This document shows, in pieces, positions 41,898 to 50,026 of a DNA stretch of 64,000 nucleotides. Positions within the stretch are counted from its first letter, which is position 1; every line of letters starts with the position of its first letter. This DNA is from Rhodospirillum sp. Its GTDB lineage: Bacteria; Pseudomonadota; Alphaproteobacteria; Rhodospirillales; Rhodospirillaceae. The DNA lies in assembly GCA_021741145.1 (NCBI GenBank), contig JAIOYK010000014.1:43559-107558 (forward strand). The letters are read 5' to 3'. Below the pieces are notes generated by a model. It was given only the letters and a program-made list of their open reading frames with translations, had not been told where the DNA came from and searched no databases. A program made the position numbers and the translations under genes.

Positions 41898-43001
41898 GTG
41901 GCCGGTGACACCTTCGGAACCCTGTTCCGCTTCACCACCTTTGGCGAAAGTCACGGCCCGGCCATCGGTTGCGTGATCGAGGGGGTTCCCCCGGGGATCC
42001 CCCTCGCGGTCGAGGACCTGCAACGGGACCTGGACCGACGCAAGCCCGGCCAGTCGCGCCATACCACCCAGCGGCGGGAAGCGGACGAGGCGGAGATCCT
42101 GTCTGGCGTTTACGAGGGCCTGACCACCGGCACCCCCATCGGCGTGCAGATCCGCAACACGGACCAGCGCTCCAAGGACTACACGACCATCGCCCAACGG
42201 TTTCGCCCAGGCCACGCCGATTTCACCTATATGGCCAAATACGGCCTGCGCGATCCCCGGGGCGGGGGGCGGTCCAGCGCCCGGGAAACGGCCATGCGGG
42301 TGGCCGCGGGCGCCGTCGCCAAGAAGATCCTGGCCCACATTCTGGGCGACGGCGCCCTGATCCGCGCGGCCCTCGTGGAAATGGGCGGCGTGGCCATCGA
42401 TCCGAACCGATGGGACTGGGCACAAACCTCGGAAAACCCTTTCTTCAGCCCCGATCCGGGCATCGTCAAGACCTGGGAAACCCTGCTGGATGGCGTCCGC
42501 AAGGACGGATCCAGCGTCGGGGCCATCGTCCAGGTGGAGGCCGAGGGCATTCCCCCGGGTCTGGGTGAACCGGTCTATGACCGACTGGACGCGGATATCG
42601 CCAAGGCGTTGATGAGCATCAATGCCGTCAAGGGCGTGGAAATCGGCGCGGGGTTCGAGGCGGCGCGTCTGCGCGGCGAGCAAAACGCCGACGAAATGGC
42701 GCCCGATGGCCAGGGGGGCGTGGTGTTTTCCTCCAACAACGCCGGAGGCGTGCTGGGAGGGATCTCTTCTGGCCAAACCTTGGTGGCCCGCATGGCGGTC
42801 AAGCCCACCAGTTCCCTCTTAATACCGCGCAAAAGCGTGGACCTGGACGGAAACCCCGTCGAAGTGGTGACCAAGGGCCGACACGACCCCTGCGTCGGCA
42901 TCCGCGCCGTTCCCGTCGCCGAGGCCATGCTGGCCGCCACCCTGGCCGACCACCTGCTGCGGTTCCGTGGCCAATGTGGCTTTCAGGGGACCGCGACCTG
43001 A
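41898..43001 (+). CDS. aroC: Chorismate synthase
   Basis: FMN-dependent conversion of EPSP to chorismate, the end of the shikimate pathway. 367 residues. Signature blocks are [16 protein letters not shown] near the start, [17 protein letters not shown] [45 protein letters not shown], and C-terminal [20 protein letters not shown] start. Placed directly after fabI. Confidence 0.97.
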   Translation: MAGDTFGTLFRFTTFGESHGPAIGCVIEGVPPGIPLAVEDLQRDLDRRKPGQSRHTTQRREADEAEILSGVYEGLTTGTPIGVQIRNTDQRSKDYTTIAQRFRPGHADFTYMAKYGLRDPRGGGRSSARETAMRVAAGAVAKKILAHILGDGALIRAALVEMGGVAIDPNRWDWAQTSENPFFSPDPGIVKTWETLLDGVRKDGSSVGAIVQVEAEGIPPGLGEPVYDRLDADIAKALMSINAVKGVEIGAGFEAARLRGEQNADEMAPDGQGGVVFSSNNAGGVLGGISSGQTLVARMAVKPTSSLLIPRKSVDLDGNPVEVVTKGRHDPCVGIRAVPVAEAMLAATLADHLLRFRGQCGFQGTAT

Positions 43002-43049
43002 TGTCCGAACGTCGCGAACAGTTCAATATCGTAATTGGAGAGAGTGGAC

Positions 43050-43382
43050 ATGGCAGGAAAATTCGAACTTTACACCGACAATGCCGGTGAGTTCCGGTTC
43101 CGTCTTAAAGCCTCCAACGGCCAAACCATTTTGGCCAGCGAAGGGTACAAGCAACGAGCCAGCGCGGAAAACGGCATTGAATCGGTCCAGAAAAACGCAC
43201 CCGAAGATGCCCGCTACGAGCGCAAGGAAACCTCGAGCGGCAAGTGGATGTTCAATCTCAAGGCCACCAATGGCCAGGTCATTGGAACCAGCGAAAGTTA
43301 TAGCAGCGTTGATTCCCGCGACAGCGGTATTGAATCGGTTAAAAAGAACGCTCCGGACGCGCCCACTGTTGACCTGACCTGA
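43050..43382 (+). CDS. YegP family protein (two DUF1508 repeats)
   Basis: 110 residues made of two ~48-residue tandem repeats: FELYTDNAGEFRFRLKASNGQTILASEGY and WMFNLKATNGQVIGTSESY each begin a beta-rich DUF1508 unit and end with an NGIESVQKNAP-like helix. ATG 43050 is preferred over an in-frame ATG at 43035, as GGAGAG lies between them. A small cytoplasmic protein of unknown role, often induced in stress. Two inverted repeats follow its stop. Confidence 0.92.
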   Translation: MAGKFELYTDNAGEFRFRLKASNGQTILASEGYKQRASAENGIESVQKNAPEDARYERKETSSGKWMFNLKATNGQVIGTSESYSSVDSRDSGIESVKKNAPDAPTVDLT

Positions 43383-43413
43383 TAAAACCGTGCCGGAATA
43401 GAAAGAAATCCGA

Positions 43414-43440
43414 CCAGGATTTGACCCGCTTTATTCCTGG
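43414..43440. repeat. Inverted repeat after yegP
   Basis: CCAGGA and TCCTGG arms separated by 15 bases, about 30 bases past the yegP stop. A stretch of six A residues follows. Weak as a terminator. Confidence 0.4.
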
Positions 43441-43462
43441 ATCGTGAAAAAACCGCCTTAAA

Positions 43463-43497
43463 CCAGACAACGGTGAACTTAACTCATCGTTGTCTGG
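43463..43497. terminator. Stable hairpin between yegP and a convergent small gene
   Basis: Perfect 10-bp arms CCAGACAACG/CGTTGTCTGG. The stem extends inward by a G-T pair and three more base pairs, leaving a 7-base loop. There is no U tract, but its place between convergent stops suggests bidirectional transcript ends. Confidence 0.5.
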
Positions 43498-43544
43498 AAC
43501 CTGTCGCGACAAGGCGCGGAAGGCTCACCTCATGCTCCCTGGCA

Positions 43545-43868
43545 TTATGCGTGTAGGTCGCAAGCCCCGAGCCCGTGAAGGTCCCGCATGGCCAGGAGTT
43601 GGCCCCTCAGCTCCTCCATGGATTTCAGGTCTCCGCCATCAAGGGCCGTTTGGATCTTCTGGAAGAGGCCCGAAAAATCTCTGATCATTTCCACCGACCG
43701 GGATAAGGGTTCCTCCACCTTACAAAGCACATCATTCTCGGTGAAGCCCACATCCAGGGAATCTCCCCCCCAAGGGAAGGCGAGGATCTCGGCGGAGGGA
43801 GACACCGCGCCCGTATCGATATCCACAAAAAAGACATCCTGACCAGTGTTCCCGCCATCCCATGTCAT
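43545..43868 (-). CDS. Hypothetical acidic protein, 107 residues
   Basis: ATG 43868 has AGGA about seven bases upstream; a longer frame to 43910 would include poor sequence. The protein starts with beta-like MTWDGGNTGQDVFFVDIDTG. Its C-terminal half is helical (SRSVEMIRDFSGLFQKIQTALDGGDLKSMEELRGQLLAMRDL), with the look of a coiled-coil or four-helix segment. There are two Cys, no signal peptide and no membrane segment. I do not recognise the family. It reads away from an unusually AT-rich stretch that probably contains its promoter. Confidence 0.65.
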   Translation of the reverse strand: MTWDGGNTGQDVFFVDIDTGAVSPSAEILAFPWGGDSLDVGFTENDVLCKVEEPLSRSVEMIRDFSGLFQKIQTALDGGDLKSMEELRGQLLAMRDLHGLGACDLHA

Positions 43869-44441
43869 GATCGTTTCCTTCCGAAATACTGTTCTTGATC
43901 TCCATTTCACTAAGCAAACTCCATGCCATTTAATAAAAACGACTTATTTATAAACAGATAGAAAAACACCTTCCCCTACCGGAAAATAATTTCGTCATTT
44001 TGCAATGCGTTTTGGGAGGATCCCGTCAATTAGACAGCGCCTTTCCGAGGCTCCCAGATTCAGCCCCAGGTCCTCGTCCGCGTCATCCTCGGGAGAGGTC
44101 AGGATCAGCACGGAACGGGATTTAAGCCGCGTCAATTCTCGTCTTCCGCGCCGTTCCTCCATGAAGGACCGCCGTCCCCGCACGCGCCAGGATCTCGATG
44201 CCCCGGACCGCCATACCGAAAAATCCTGCGACAGCATAGGGCGTTTGCCTACCCTGATTCGGTTTCCCACCCTCCTTCGGATGCGTCGTAAAGCGATCAG
44301 ACGGATGATCGTCGAACTTTGCTTTCCGTTTAGGGAAACTTATCGATGGCGCCCTCGCCCCTCTCTCCGCTATCCTTCCCGGACCAAGGTCTGGTCACCA
44401 AAAGCGGGCCAAGCGACAAGAAGGACAGGGAGACCGTCACC
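43869..44441. other. Gene-poor stretch with an AT-rich island
   Basis: About 570 bases. Bases ~43900-44000 are far richer in A and T than anything nearby and probably hold the promoter of the small minus-strand gene. Bases 43995-44270 keep an open minus-strand frame of 91 codons, with GTG start and AAGGAGG directly abutting it, ending in an acidic patch (SPEDDADEDLGLNLG). The site spacing is poor, so I rate it only a possible gene. A plus-strand frame over the same bases is Arg/Ser-rich and looks spurious. Confidence 0.4.
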
Positions 44442-45014
44442 ATGCCCCAACCGGAGCACGTCATCCGCCTTGATATCCCCGACGCCGAGACCCTTGGCGC
44501 GGACATGGATGCCTATTTCGCCAAATGCGAGGAAAAGCTGGGGATGGTGCCCAATGTCCTGCGCGCCTACGCCAAGCGTCCAGACAAGCTGCGCAACTTC
44601 GTTCAGACCTACAACACGCTGATGCTGTCTCCCTCGGGTCTGTCCAAGTTGGAGCGGGAAATGGTGGCGGTGGTCGTCTCCTCGGCCAACCGCTGCTATT
44701 ACTGCTTGGTGGCCCATGGTCAGGCGGTCCGGGCTCTGTCCGGTGATGCCCAGTTAGGGGAAATGCTGGTCTTGAACCACCGGGTGGCCAACCTGCCGCC
44801 CCGCGAGCGGGCCATTGTTGACTTCGCCTGGAAGCTGACCACGGAACCGATGGACGTGGGAGAGAAGGATCGGGAGATCCTGCGCGCCCAGGGACTGACG
44901 GACGCGGACATATTCGATTTGGCGGACGTGGCCGCTTTCTTCAACTATACCAATCGCGTGGCCCATGCGACGGAGATGATGCCCAATCCCGAATACCATG
45001 GGAAGGACCGTTAA
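44442..45014 (+). CDS. Peroxidase-related AhpD-like protein
   Basis: 190 residues, carboxymuconolactone-decarboxylase/AhpD fold. The redox motif is CYYCLVAHG near residue 85, with the Cys-x-x-Cys...His arrangement of alkylhydroperoxidases. LGMVPNVLRAYAKRPDKLRNFVQTYNTLM and the FNYTNRVAHATEMMPNPEY ending match the 'uncharacterised peroxidase-related' subgroup. ATG 44442 follows GGGAG by nine bases. Probable role: thiol-based peroxide reduction; the electron donor is unknown. It stands alone, 158 bases ahead of sppA. Confidence 0.88.
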   Translation: MPQPEHVIRLDIPDAETLGADMDAYFAKCEEKLGMVPNVLRAYAKRPDKLRNFVQTYNTLMLSPSGLSKLEREMVAVVVSSANRCYYCLVAHGQAVRALSGDAQLGEMLVLNHRVANLPPRERAIVDFAWKLTTEPMDVGEKDREILRAQGLTDADIFDLADVAAFFNYTNRVAHATEMMPNPEYHGKDR

Positions 45015-45172
45015 ACCGCGTCGGAGAAAAGAACAGACTTTTCCGGCTCCTCTTCCAGGGGGCGCCTTGCCAGCACGGGCGAAACCGCTACACTAACCGG
45101 CCTCGGATGGGCGGGTCTCCGCCCCTTTTCCCGCCCCCACGCCGACTTCGGTCGGAGAATGCGGAGTTCCCC

Positions 45173-46957
45173 ATGCGGTTTATAGGCAAGGCTTTTCTCT
45201 TTCTGTTCGCCTTCCTCGGCATTCTCGCGAGCCTGCTCATCGTCCTCCTGCTAGTTCTCGCGAGTTCCCTGACCAGCGAGACGGATATGGTGGAGGGGAC
45301 CCGCTCTGTTCTCACCCTCGACATCAATGGTCCCTTTCCCGAACAGGCGACCGTCCAGAACCCTTTGACCGCGGTCCTGAACGGGGCATCGACCCCGCCT
45401 TTGCGCACGGTAACAGAATCCCTGGCCGCGGCGGCGGTGGATCCCGAGATCCGGGGTCTCATCGCCCATGTGGGAAGCGCCCAGGGGCTTGGAATGGCCC
45501 AGGCCCAGGAACTCCGGGACGCCATCCTGGCCTTCAAGGCCTCGGGCAAACCCACGGTCGCCTATTCGGAAAGCATTGGGGAATTCAGTGGCGGGACCAT
45601 CCCCTATTACGTGGCTTCGGTCTTCGACAGGGTTTGGCTCCAGCCGTCGGGGATGGTGGCCTCGACTGGTTTTTCCGCCGAAGTGCCTTTCCTGCGGGGT
45701 CTGCTCGACGACCTGGGGATCCTGCCCGAGGTCTTCACCCGCGAGAACTACAAGGATGCCATGGCAAGCGTCACCGACACGGGAATGTCCAGTTACCAAC
45801 GCATTTCCCTGGGCGCCGTGCTCAATGGCTGGTCCGATCAGGTGATCACCGCCGTGGCCAGGGATCGAGGCCTGAGCCAGGGCGAGGTTCGGGGTCTGAT
45901 CAACCGCGCCCCCCTGCTTGCCCAGGAAGCCCTGGAGGCCAAACTGGTGGACCAACTGGGCTACCCCGACGAGGTGGAAAAGGCCGTGACCGAGTCGACT
46001 GGCGAGGAGCAACGCCTGTCCCTGACCGCCTACGCGACCAAACTGGCCAACCGGGACACGGACCCCGACGCCCGGCGGATCGCCCTGATCTCGGCCAGGG
46101 GTCCGGTGATTCTGGGGGATGGGGCAAGCAGCCCCTTCGACCAGGAAGAAATCGACTGCCGAGCCCTGGCCAATGCCATCGACGAAGCCGCCAACGACCC
46201 AGACCTCGCCGCCATTGTCCTGCGCATCGACAGCCCGGGCGGGTCCTACGTCGGATCGGATCTGGTTTGGCGGTCCATTCGCAATGCCCGGGAAACGGGT
46301 ATACCCGTCATTGCCTCCATGGGCAACGCCGCGGCCTCGGGTGGATATTTCATCGCCATGGGCGCGGACCGCATCATCGCCCAACCGGGAACCCTGACCG
46401 GCTCCATCGGTGTCCTGGCGGGCAAGGTTTCCATCGCCCAGGCCAGCGCCGACCTCAATGTGGGCTGGGATCGCGTTACCCGGGGAGGCAACGCCGACAT
46501 GTTCTCCCCGGTCACCCCCTTCGACGACCAGGGACGGGCGCGCATGAACGCGATCATGGACGCCATCTACGCCGACTTCACCGGCAAGGCCGCCGAAGCC
46601 CGGAACCTGTCCGCCGAGGCCATCGAGCAGGCCGCCCAGGGCCGTGTCTGGCTGGGCGCGGACGCCGTCGAAAAGGGCTTGGTCGATGAACTGGGTGGCC
46701 TGTCCCTGGCCTTCGCCCGCGCCCGGGAACAGGTGGGTCTGGATCCGAATACGCCCTTGGACGTCGTCGTCTTCCCCCGGGACGATACCCCGGAGTGGAT
46801 GAAGGGCCTGATTGGCGCCGCGAAGGGCCTGGAAGGTGTCTCCTCCGCCCTGGGGCTGGCCTCGACGCTGAACGGTTTCCTCGGACCAGAGTTGACCGCC
46901 ATACGCGCGATGAACGCGGGCCCCATCTCAAGTCCGGTCGCCATATACGCCCAATAA
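45173..46957 (+). CDS. sppA: Signal peptide peptidase SppA, 67K type
   Basis: Inner-membrane serine protease that digests cleaved signal peptides. 594 residues with one N-terminal membrane anchor (FLFLFAFLGILASLLIVLLLVLASSL) and two tandem ClpP-like domains, as in the E. coli-type long form. The Ser-Lys dyad is visible: Lys in TRENYKDAMAS near residue 195 of the first domain and Ser in GNAAASGGYF near residue 388 of the second. ATG 45173 with GGAG six bases upstream is preferred over an in-frame start at 45107. A strong terminator follows the stop. Confidence 0.95.
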   Translation: MRFIGKAFLFLFAFLGILASLLIVLLLVLASSLTSETDMVEGTRSVLTLDINGPFPEQATVQNPLTAVLNGASTPPLRTVTESLAAAAVDPEIRGLIAHVGSAQGLGMAQAQELRDAILAFKASGKPTVAYSESIGEFSGGTIPYYVASVFDRVWLQPSGMVASTGFSAEVPFLRGLLDDLGILPEVFTRENYKDAMASVTDTGMSSYQRISLGAVLNGWSDQVITAVARDRGLSQGEVRGLINRAPLLAQEALEAKLVDQLGYPDEVEKAVTESTGEEQRLSLTAYATKLANRDTDPDARRIALISARGPVILGDGASSPFDQEEIDCRALANAIDEAANDPDLAAIVLRIDSPGGSYVGSDLVWRSIRNARETGIPVIASMGNAAASGGYFIAMGADRIIAQPGTLTGSIGVLAGKVSIAQASADLNVGWDRVTRGGNADMFSPVTPFDDQGRARMNAIMDAIYADFTGKAAEARNLSAEAIEQAAQGRVWLGADAVEKGLVDELGGLSLAFARAREQVGLDPNTPLDVVVFPRDDTPEWMKGLIGAAKGLEGVSSALGLASTLNGFLGPELTAIRAMNAGPISSPVAIYAQ

Positions 46958-46964
46958 TCCTTGG

Positions 46965-46995
46965 GCCGCGCCCGGCGTTGTCCGGGCGCGGCTTT
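46965..46995. terminator. Bidirectional terminator between sppA and tnaA
   Basis: Perfect 11-bp stem GCCGCGCCCGG/CCGGGCGCGGC with a 6-base loop, then TTTC on the plus strand, eight bases past the sppA stop. The convergent tryptophanase gene ends 14 bases further on. Confidence 0.8.
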
Positions 46996-47008
46996 CAATC
47001 CTCTTCCC

Positions 47009-48388
47009 TTAAGCGGACACGCCCTCCAGGGGTTCAAAGGCGCAGGTGAAATGCCGCAGCGCCTTGGGCTCCCGCGCGATGCGATAGCCGCCAAGGCCGT
47101 CCTTGATCGCCGCCAAGTCCCCGAAGACCTCCACCACATAATCGGCATGGGACTGGGTGTAGGTCCGCCGGGGGATGGCCAAGCGGACCAGATCCATGGC
47201 GGCGGGCCGCTCCGAGCCGTCCGGCTGGCGGCCGAACATGACGGTCCCGATCTCGCAGCTCCGAATGCCGCCGATTTCATAGAGGGCGACGGCCAGGGCC
47301 TGTCCCGGATAGGCCAGGGGGTCGATATGGGGCAACCACCCCCTGGCATCGACGAAGACGGCATGGCCGCCCGCCGGCTTCACGACCGGCACGCCAAGGG
47401 CGTCAAGGCGTTCCACGATGTAGATATTCGTCTGAATACGGTAGCGGAGATAATCCTCGTCGACGATTTCGCTCAGGCCTTGAGCCAGGGCCTCCAGATC
47501 CCGCCCGGCCATGCCGCCATAGGTGGGGAACCCTTCCGTGCGGATCAGGTGGGCGCGGGCCTGTTCGGCCAGATCGTCGTCGTTGACGGCCAGCCAGCCC
47601 CCAATATTGCCAAAGGCGTCCTTCTTGGCGCTCATGGTCATGCCATCGGCGACGGAAAAGCAATCGCGGACAATCTCCGGAATCGACCGCTCGCCTTGCC
47701 CCGGCTCCCGCTGCTTGATGAACCAGGCGTTCTCGGCGAAGCGGCAGCCGTCGATAAGAAACAGTTTGCCATGGCGGTGGGCGATTTCGGCCGTTGCCTG
47801 GATGTTCCCCAGACTTACCGGTTGACCACCCCCGGCGTTGTTGGTGATGGTCAGCATGACACAGGGCACCTGTTCCCCCTGTTCGGCCAAATAGGCCTCC
47901 AGCCGATCCAGGTCCATATTGCCCTTGAAGGGGTGCACCAGGGCCGGATCCCGGGCCTCGGCGATCACCAGATCATCGCCAATGGCGCCGGACGCCTCGA
48001 TATTGCCGCGGGTGGTGTCGAAATGGGTGTTGGAGGGGATCCGCCTCCCCATCCCGCCCAGGATGGAGAACAGGATGGCCTCCGCCGCCCGGCCCTGGTG
48101 GGTGGGGATCACATGGCGGAAGGGCATCAGATTTTTCACCGCCGCCTCGAAGCGGTGGAAGGAGGGGGATCCGGCGTAGCTTTCGTCGCCGCGCATGATG
48201 GCGGCCCATTGGGGGGCGCTCATGGCGCCAGTTCCGGAATCCGTCAGCAGGTCGATCAACACATCCTCCGACCGCAAGCCAAAGAGGTTGTATCCGGCCT
48301 CGCGGATGAAGCGTTGCCGCTCGGCGCGGGTTGTCATGCGGATGGGTTCGACGGATTTGATGCGAAACGGTTCGATGATGGTTTTCAT
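47009..48388 (-). CDS. tnaA: Tryptophanase-type beta-eliminating lyase
   Basis: PLP enzyme, 459 residues, cleaving tryptophan to indole, pyruvate and ammonia. Blocks shared with TnaA are IDLLTDSGTGAMS, IPTHQGRAAE, TNNAGGGQPVSL, the PLP Lys in MSAKKDAFG near residue 255, EGFPTYGG and PKALRHFTCAFEP. Tyrosine phenol-lyase is the close alternative. The segment GGIRSCEIGTVMFG has Ile where that enzyme has its key Arg, so tryptophanase is favoured. ATG 48388 has GGGAG eight bases upstream and matches the usual start (MKTIIEPFRIKS). An in-frame ATG at 48493 with AAGGAG would add 35 residues. Confidence 0.88.
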   Translation of the reverse strand: MKTIIEPFRIKSVEPIRMTTRAERQRFIREAGYNLFGLRSEDVLIDLLTDSGTGAMSAPQWAAIMRGDESYAGSPSFHRFEAAVKNLMPFRHVIPTHQGRAAEAILFSILGGMGRRIPSNTHFDTTRGNIEASGAIGDDLVIAEARDPALVHPFKGNMDLDRLEAYLAEQGEQVPCVMLTITNNAGGGQPVSLGNIQATAEIAHRHGKLFLIDGCRFAENAWFIKQREPGQGERSIPEIVRDCFSVADGMTMSAKKDAFGNIGGWLAVNDDDLAEQARAHLIRTEGFPTYGGMAGRDLEALAQGLSEIVDEDYLRYRIQTNIYIVERLDALGVPVVKPAGGHAVFVDARGWLPHIDPLAYPGQALAVALYEIGGIRSCEIGTVMFGRQPDGSERPAAMDLVRLAIPRRTYTQSHADYVVEVFGDLAAIKDGLGGYRIAREPKALRHFTCAFEPLEGVSA

Positions 48389-48596
48389 CTGGGGGGCTCC
48401 CGATATCGGCCCCAAACCGTTCGTGGCGACGACTACACGATGGGGCCGAAGCGTCGCGGTTGCCCGGAGATCCGGACCGCGCTCGACGCCCATTTGTCGC
48501 TCCTTTTTGTTCCACGGAGGCGAAGGTCTGTCAATACCGGCGCGCCTGCATCCTGGGGACGCGCCCGGCCCCATTTGGGAACCCCGCCCCCAAAAT

Positions 48597-49958
48597 TCAA
48601 ACCTTAACCCTCTCCTCGATGGCCGTGCAAATGCCCCCGACGACCTCGGCCACGAGGGCGTCATCCTCGCCTTCGGCCATCACCCGGATCAGGGGCTCGG
48701 TGCCGGACTTGCGGATCAGGATCCGACCGGAGCCGTTCAACCGGGCCTCGCCATCGGCCACCGCATCGGTGACCGCGGGGTCCTCAAGCAGGGTCGTGGG
48801 GTCGTGGCCCGTCACCCGCACATTGCGCAGAAGTTGTGGCAGGGGTTGGAAGAGGTTCAGGACCTCGCTGGCCGGACGCCCTTGGACCACCAGGGCGGCG
48901 AGCACCTGAAGGGCCGCCATCAGGCCGTCCCCCGTGGTTCCAAAATCGCTCATGACGATATGGCCGGACTGCTCTCCGCCAAGGTTGCGGTCATGGGCGC
49001 GCATGTTCTCCACCACATAGCGGTCGCCCACGCCCGTGCGGAACAGGGTCAGGCCCTCCCCGGCCAGGAACCGCTCCAAGCCCAGGTTGGACATCACCGT
49101 GGCGACAACGCCTCCGCCCCGCAACTGACCCGAGCCTGCCCAGTCCCGACCGATCAGGGCGAGGATCTGGTCGCCGTCGACGATCTCGCCCTTTTCGTTG
49201 CAAAGGACCACCCGGTCGGCGTCGCCGTCCAGGGCGATGCCCAAATGGGCGCCCTCGCTCAACACCTTGTCGCGCATGCCGCCCGTATGCAGGGATCCGC
49301 ATCCCTCATTGATATTCGACCCGTTGGGGGCCACGCCCAAGGAGAAAACCTCCGCCCCAAGCTCCCACAGAACCATGGGGGCGATTTTGTAGGCCGCGCC
49401 ATGGGCGCAATCCACGACGATCCGCAGACCATCCAGGCGCAGGCCCCGAGGAAAAGTGCTCTTCACGAACTCGATATAGCGGCCCTCGCAATCGTCCAGG
49501 CGCCGGGCGCGGCCCAAAGCCTTGGGAAGCACCCGATGGGCGTCCAGCCCATTGGCCACCAGGGCCTCGATGGCGGCCTCCTGCCCATCGGACAGCTTGA
49601 AACCGTCCGATCCGAACAGCTTGATGCCGTTGTCGTGGAAGGGATTGTGGCTGGCGGTGATCATCACCCCCAGGTCGGCGCGGAGGGAGCGGGTGAGCAT
49701 GGCGACCGCGGGCGTGGGGACGGGCCCCAGCAGCACCACATCCATGCCAACACTGATAAGCCCCGCCGTCAGGGCTGGTTCCAGCAAATAGCCGGACAGA
49801 CGCGTGTCCTTGCCGATAACCACGGTGTGGCGGTGGGCGCCCCGACGCAGGTGATGCCCCGCGGCCATACCGATGCGGGTGGCCGTCTCCGCCGTCATGG
49901 GCTCCACGTTGGCCGTGCCCCGTACGCCGTCGGTTCCAAATAGCTTCTTCGCGCCCAT
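48597..49958 (-). CDS. glmM: Phosphoglucosamine mutase
   Basis: Converts glucosamine 6-phosphate to glucosamine 1-phosphate for UDP-GlcNAc, peptidoglycan and lipid A. 453 residues: [13 protein letters not shown] at the start, active-site phosphoserine loop [11 protein letters not shown] near residue 100, metal loop [12 protein letters not shown], sugar-specificity loop GGEQSGHIV, and phosphate-binding [12 protein letters not shown] near the end. Last gene of the folP-glmM end of the ftsH block, 68 bases after folP, as in many proteobacteria. Confidence 0.97.
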   Translation of the reverse strand: MGAKKLFGTDGVRGTANVEPMTAETATRIGMAAGHHLRRGAHRHTVVIGKDTRLSGYLLEPALTAGLISVGMDVVLLGPVPTPAVAMLTRSLRADLGVMITASHNPFHDNGIKLFGSDGFKLSDGQEAAIEALVANGLDAHRVLPKALGRARRLDDCEGRYIEFVKSTFPRGLRLDGLRIVVDCAHGAAYKIAPMVLWELGAEVFSLGVAPNGSNINEGCGSLHTGGMRDKVLSEGAHLGIALDGDADRVVLCNEKGEIVDGDQILALIGRDWAGSGQLRGGGVVATVMSNLGLERFLAGEGLTLFRTGVGDRYVVENMRAHDRNLGGEQSGHIVMSDFGTTGDGLMAALQVLAALVVQGRPASEVLNLFQPLPQLLRNVRVTGHDPTTLLEDPAVTDAVADGEARLNGSGRILIRKSGTEPLIRVMAEGEDDALVAEVVGGICTAIEERVKV

Positions 49959-50026
49959 GCGGACAATCCTTACATCAGTCTTCTTCTACGCCCCGGGGGG
50001 GGTCATAGGCCCTCCCTGGCTCGAAT

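Noticed and set aside
41046..42776. A 576-codon minus-strand frame across fabI and aroC
   Set aside because: It is antisense to two unmistakable housekeeping genes and has no ribosome-binding site or domain.
44005..44622. A plus-strand frame starting in the AT-rich island
   Set aside because: Arg/Ser-rich translation without structure, and it runs into the AhpD-like gene in another frame.
48389..48500. A TnaC-type regulatory leader peptide before tryptophanase
   Set aside because: The in-frame upstream segment has no Trp codon and no stop before the main gene, so the TnaC stalling mechanism does not apply.
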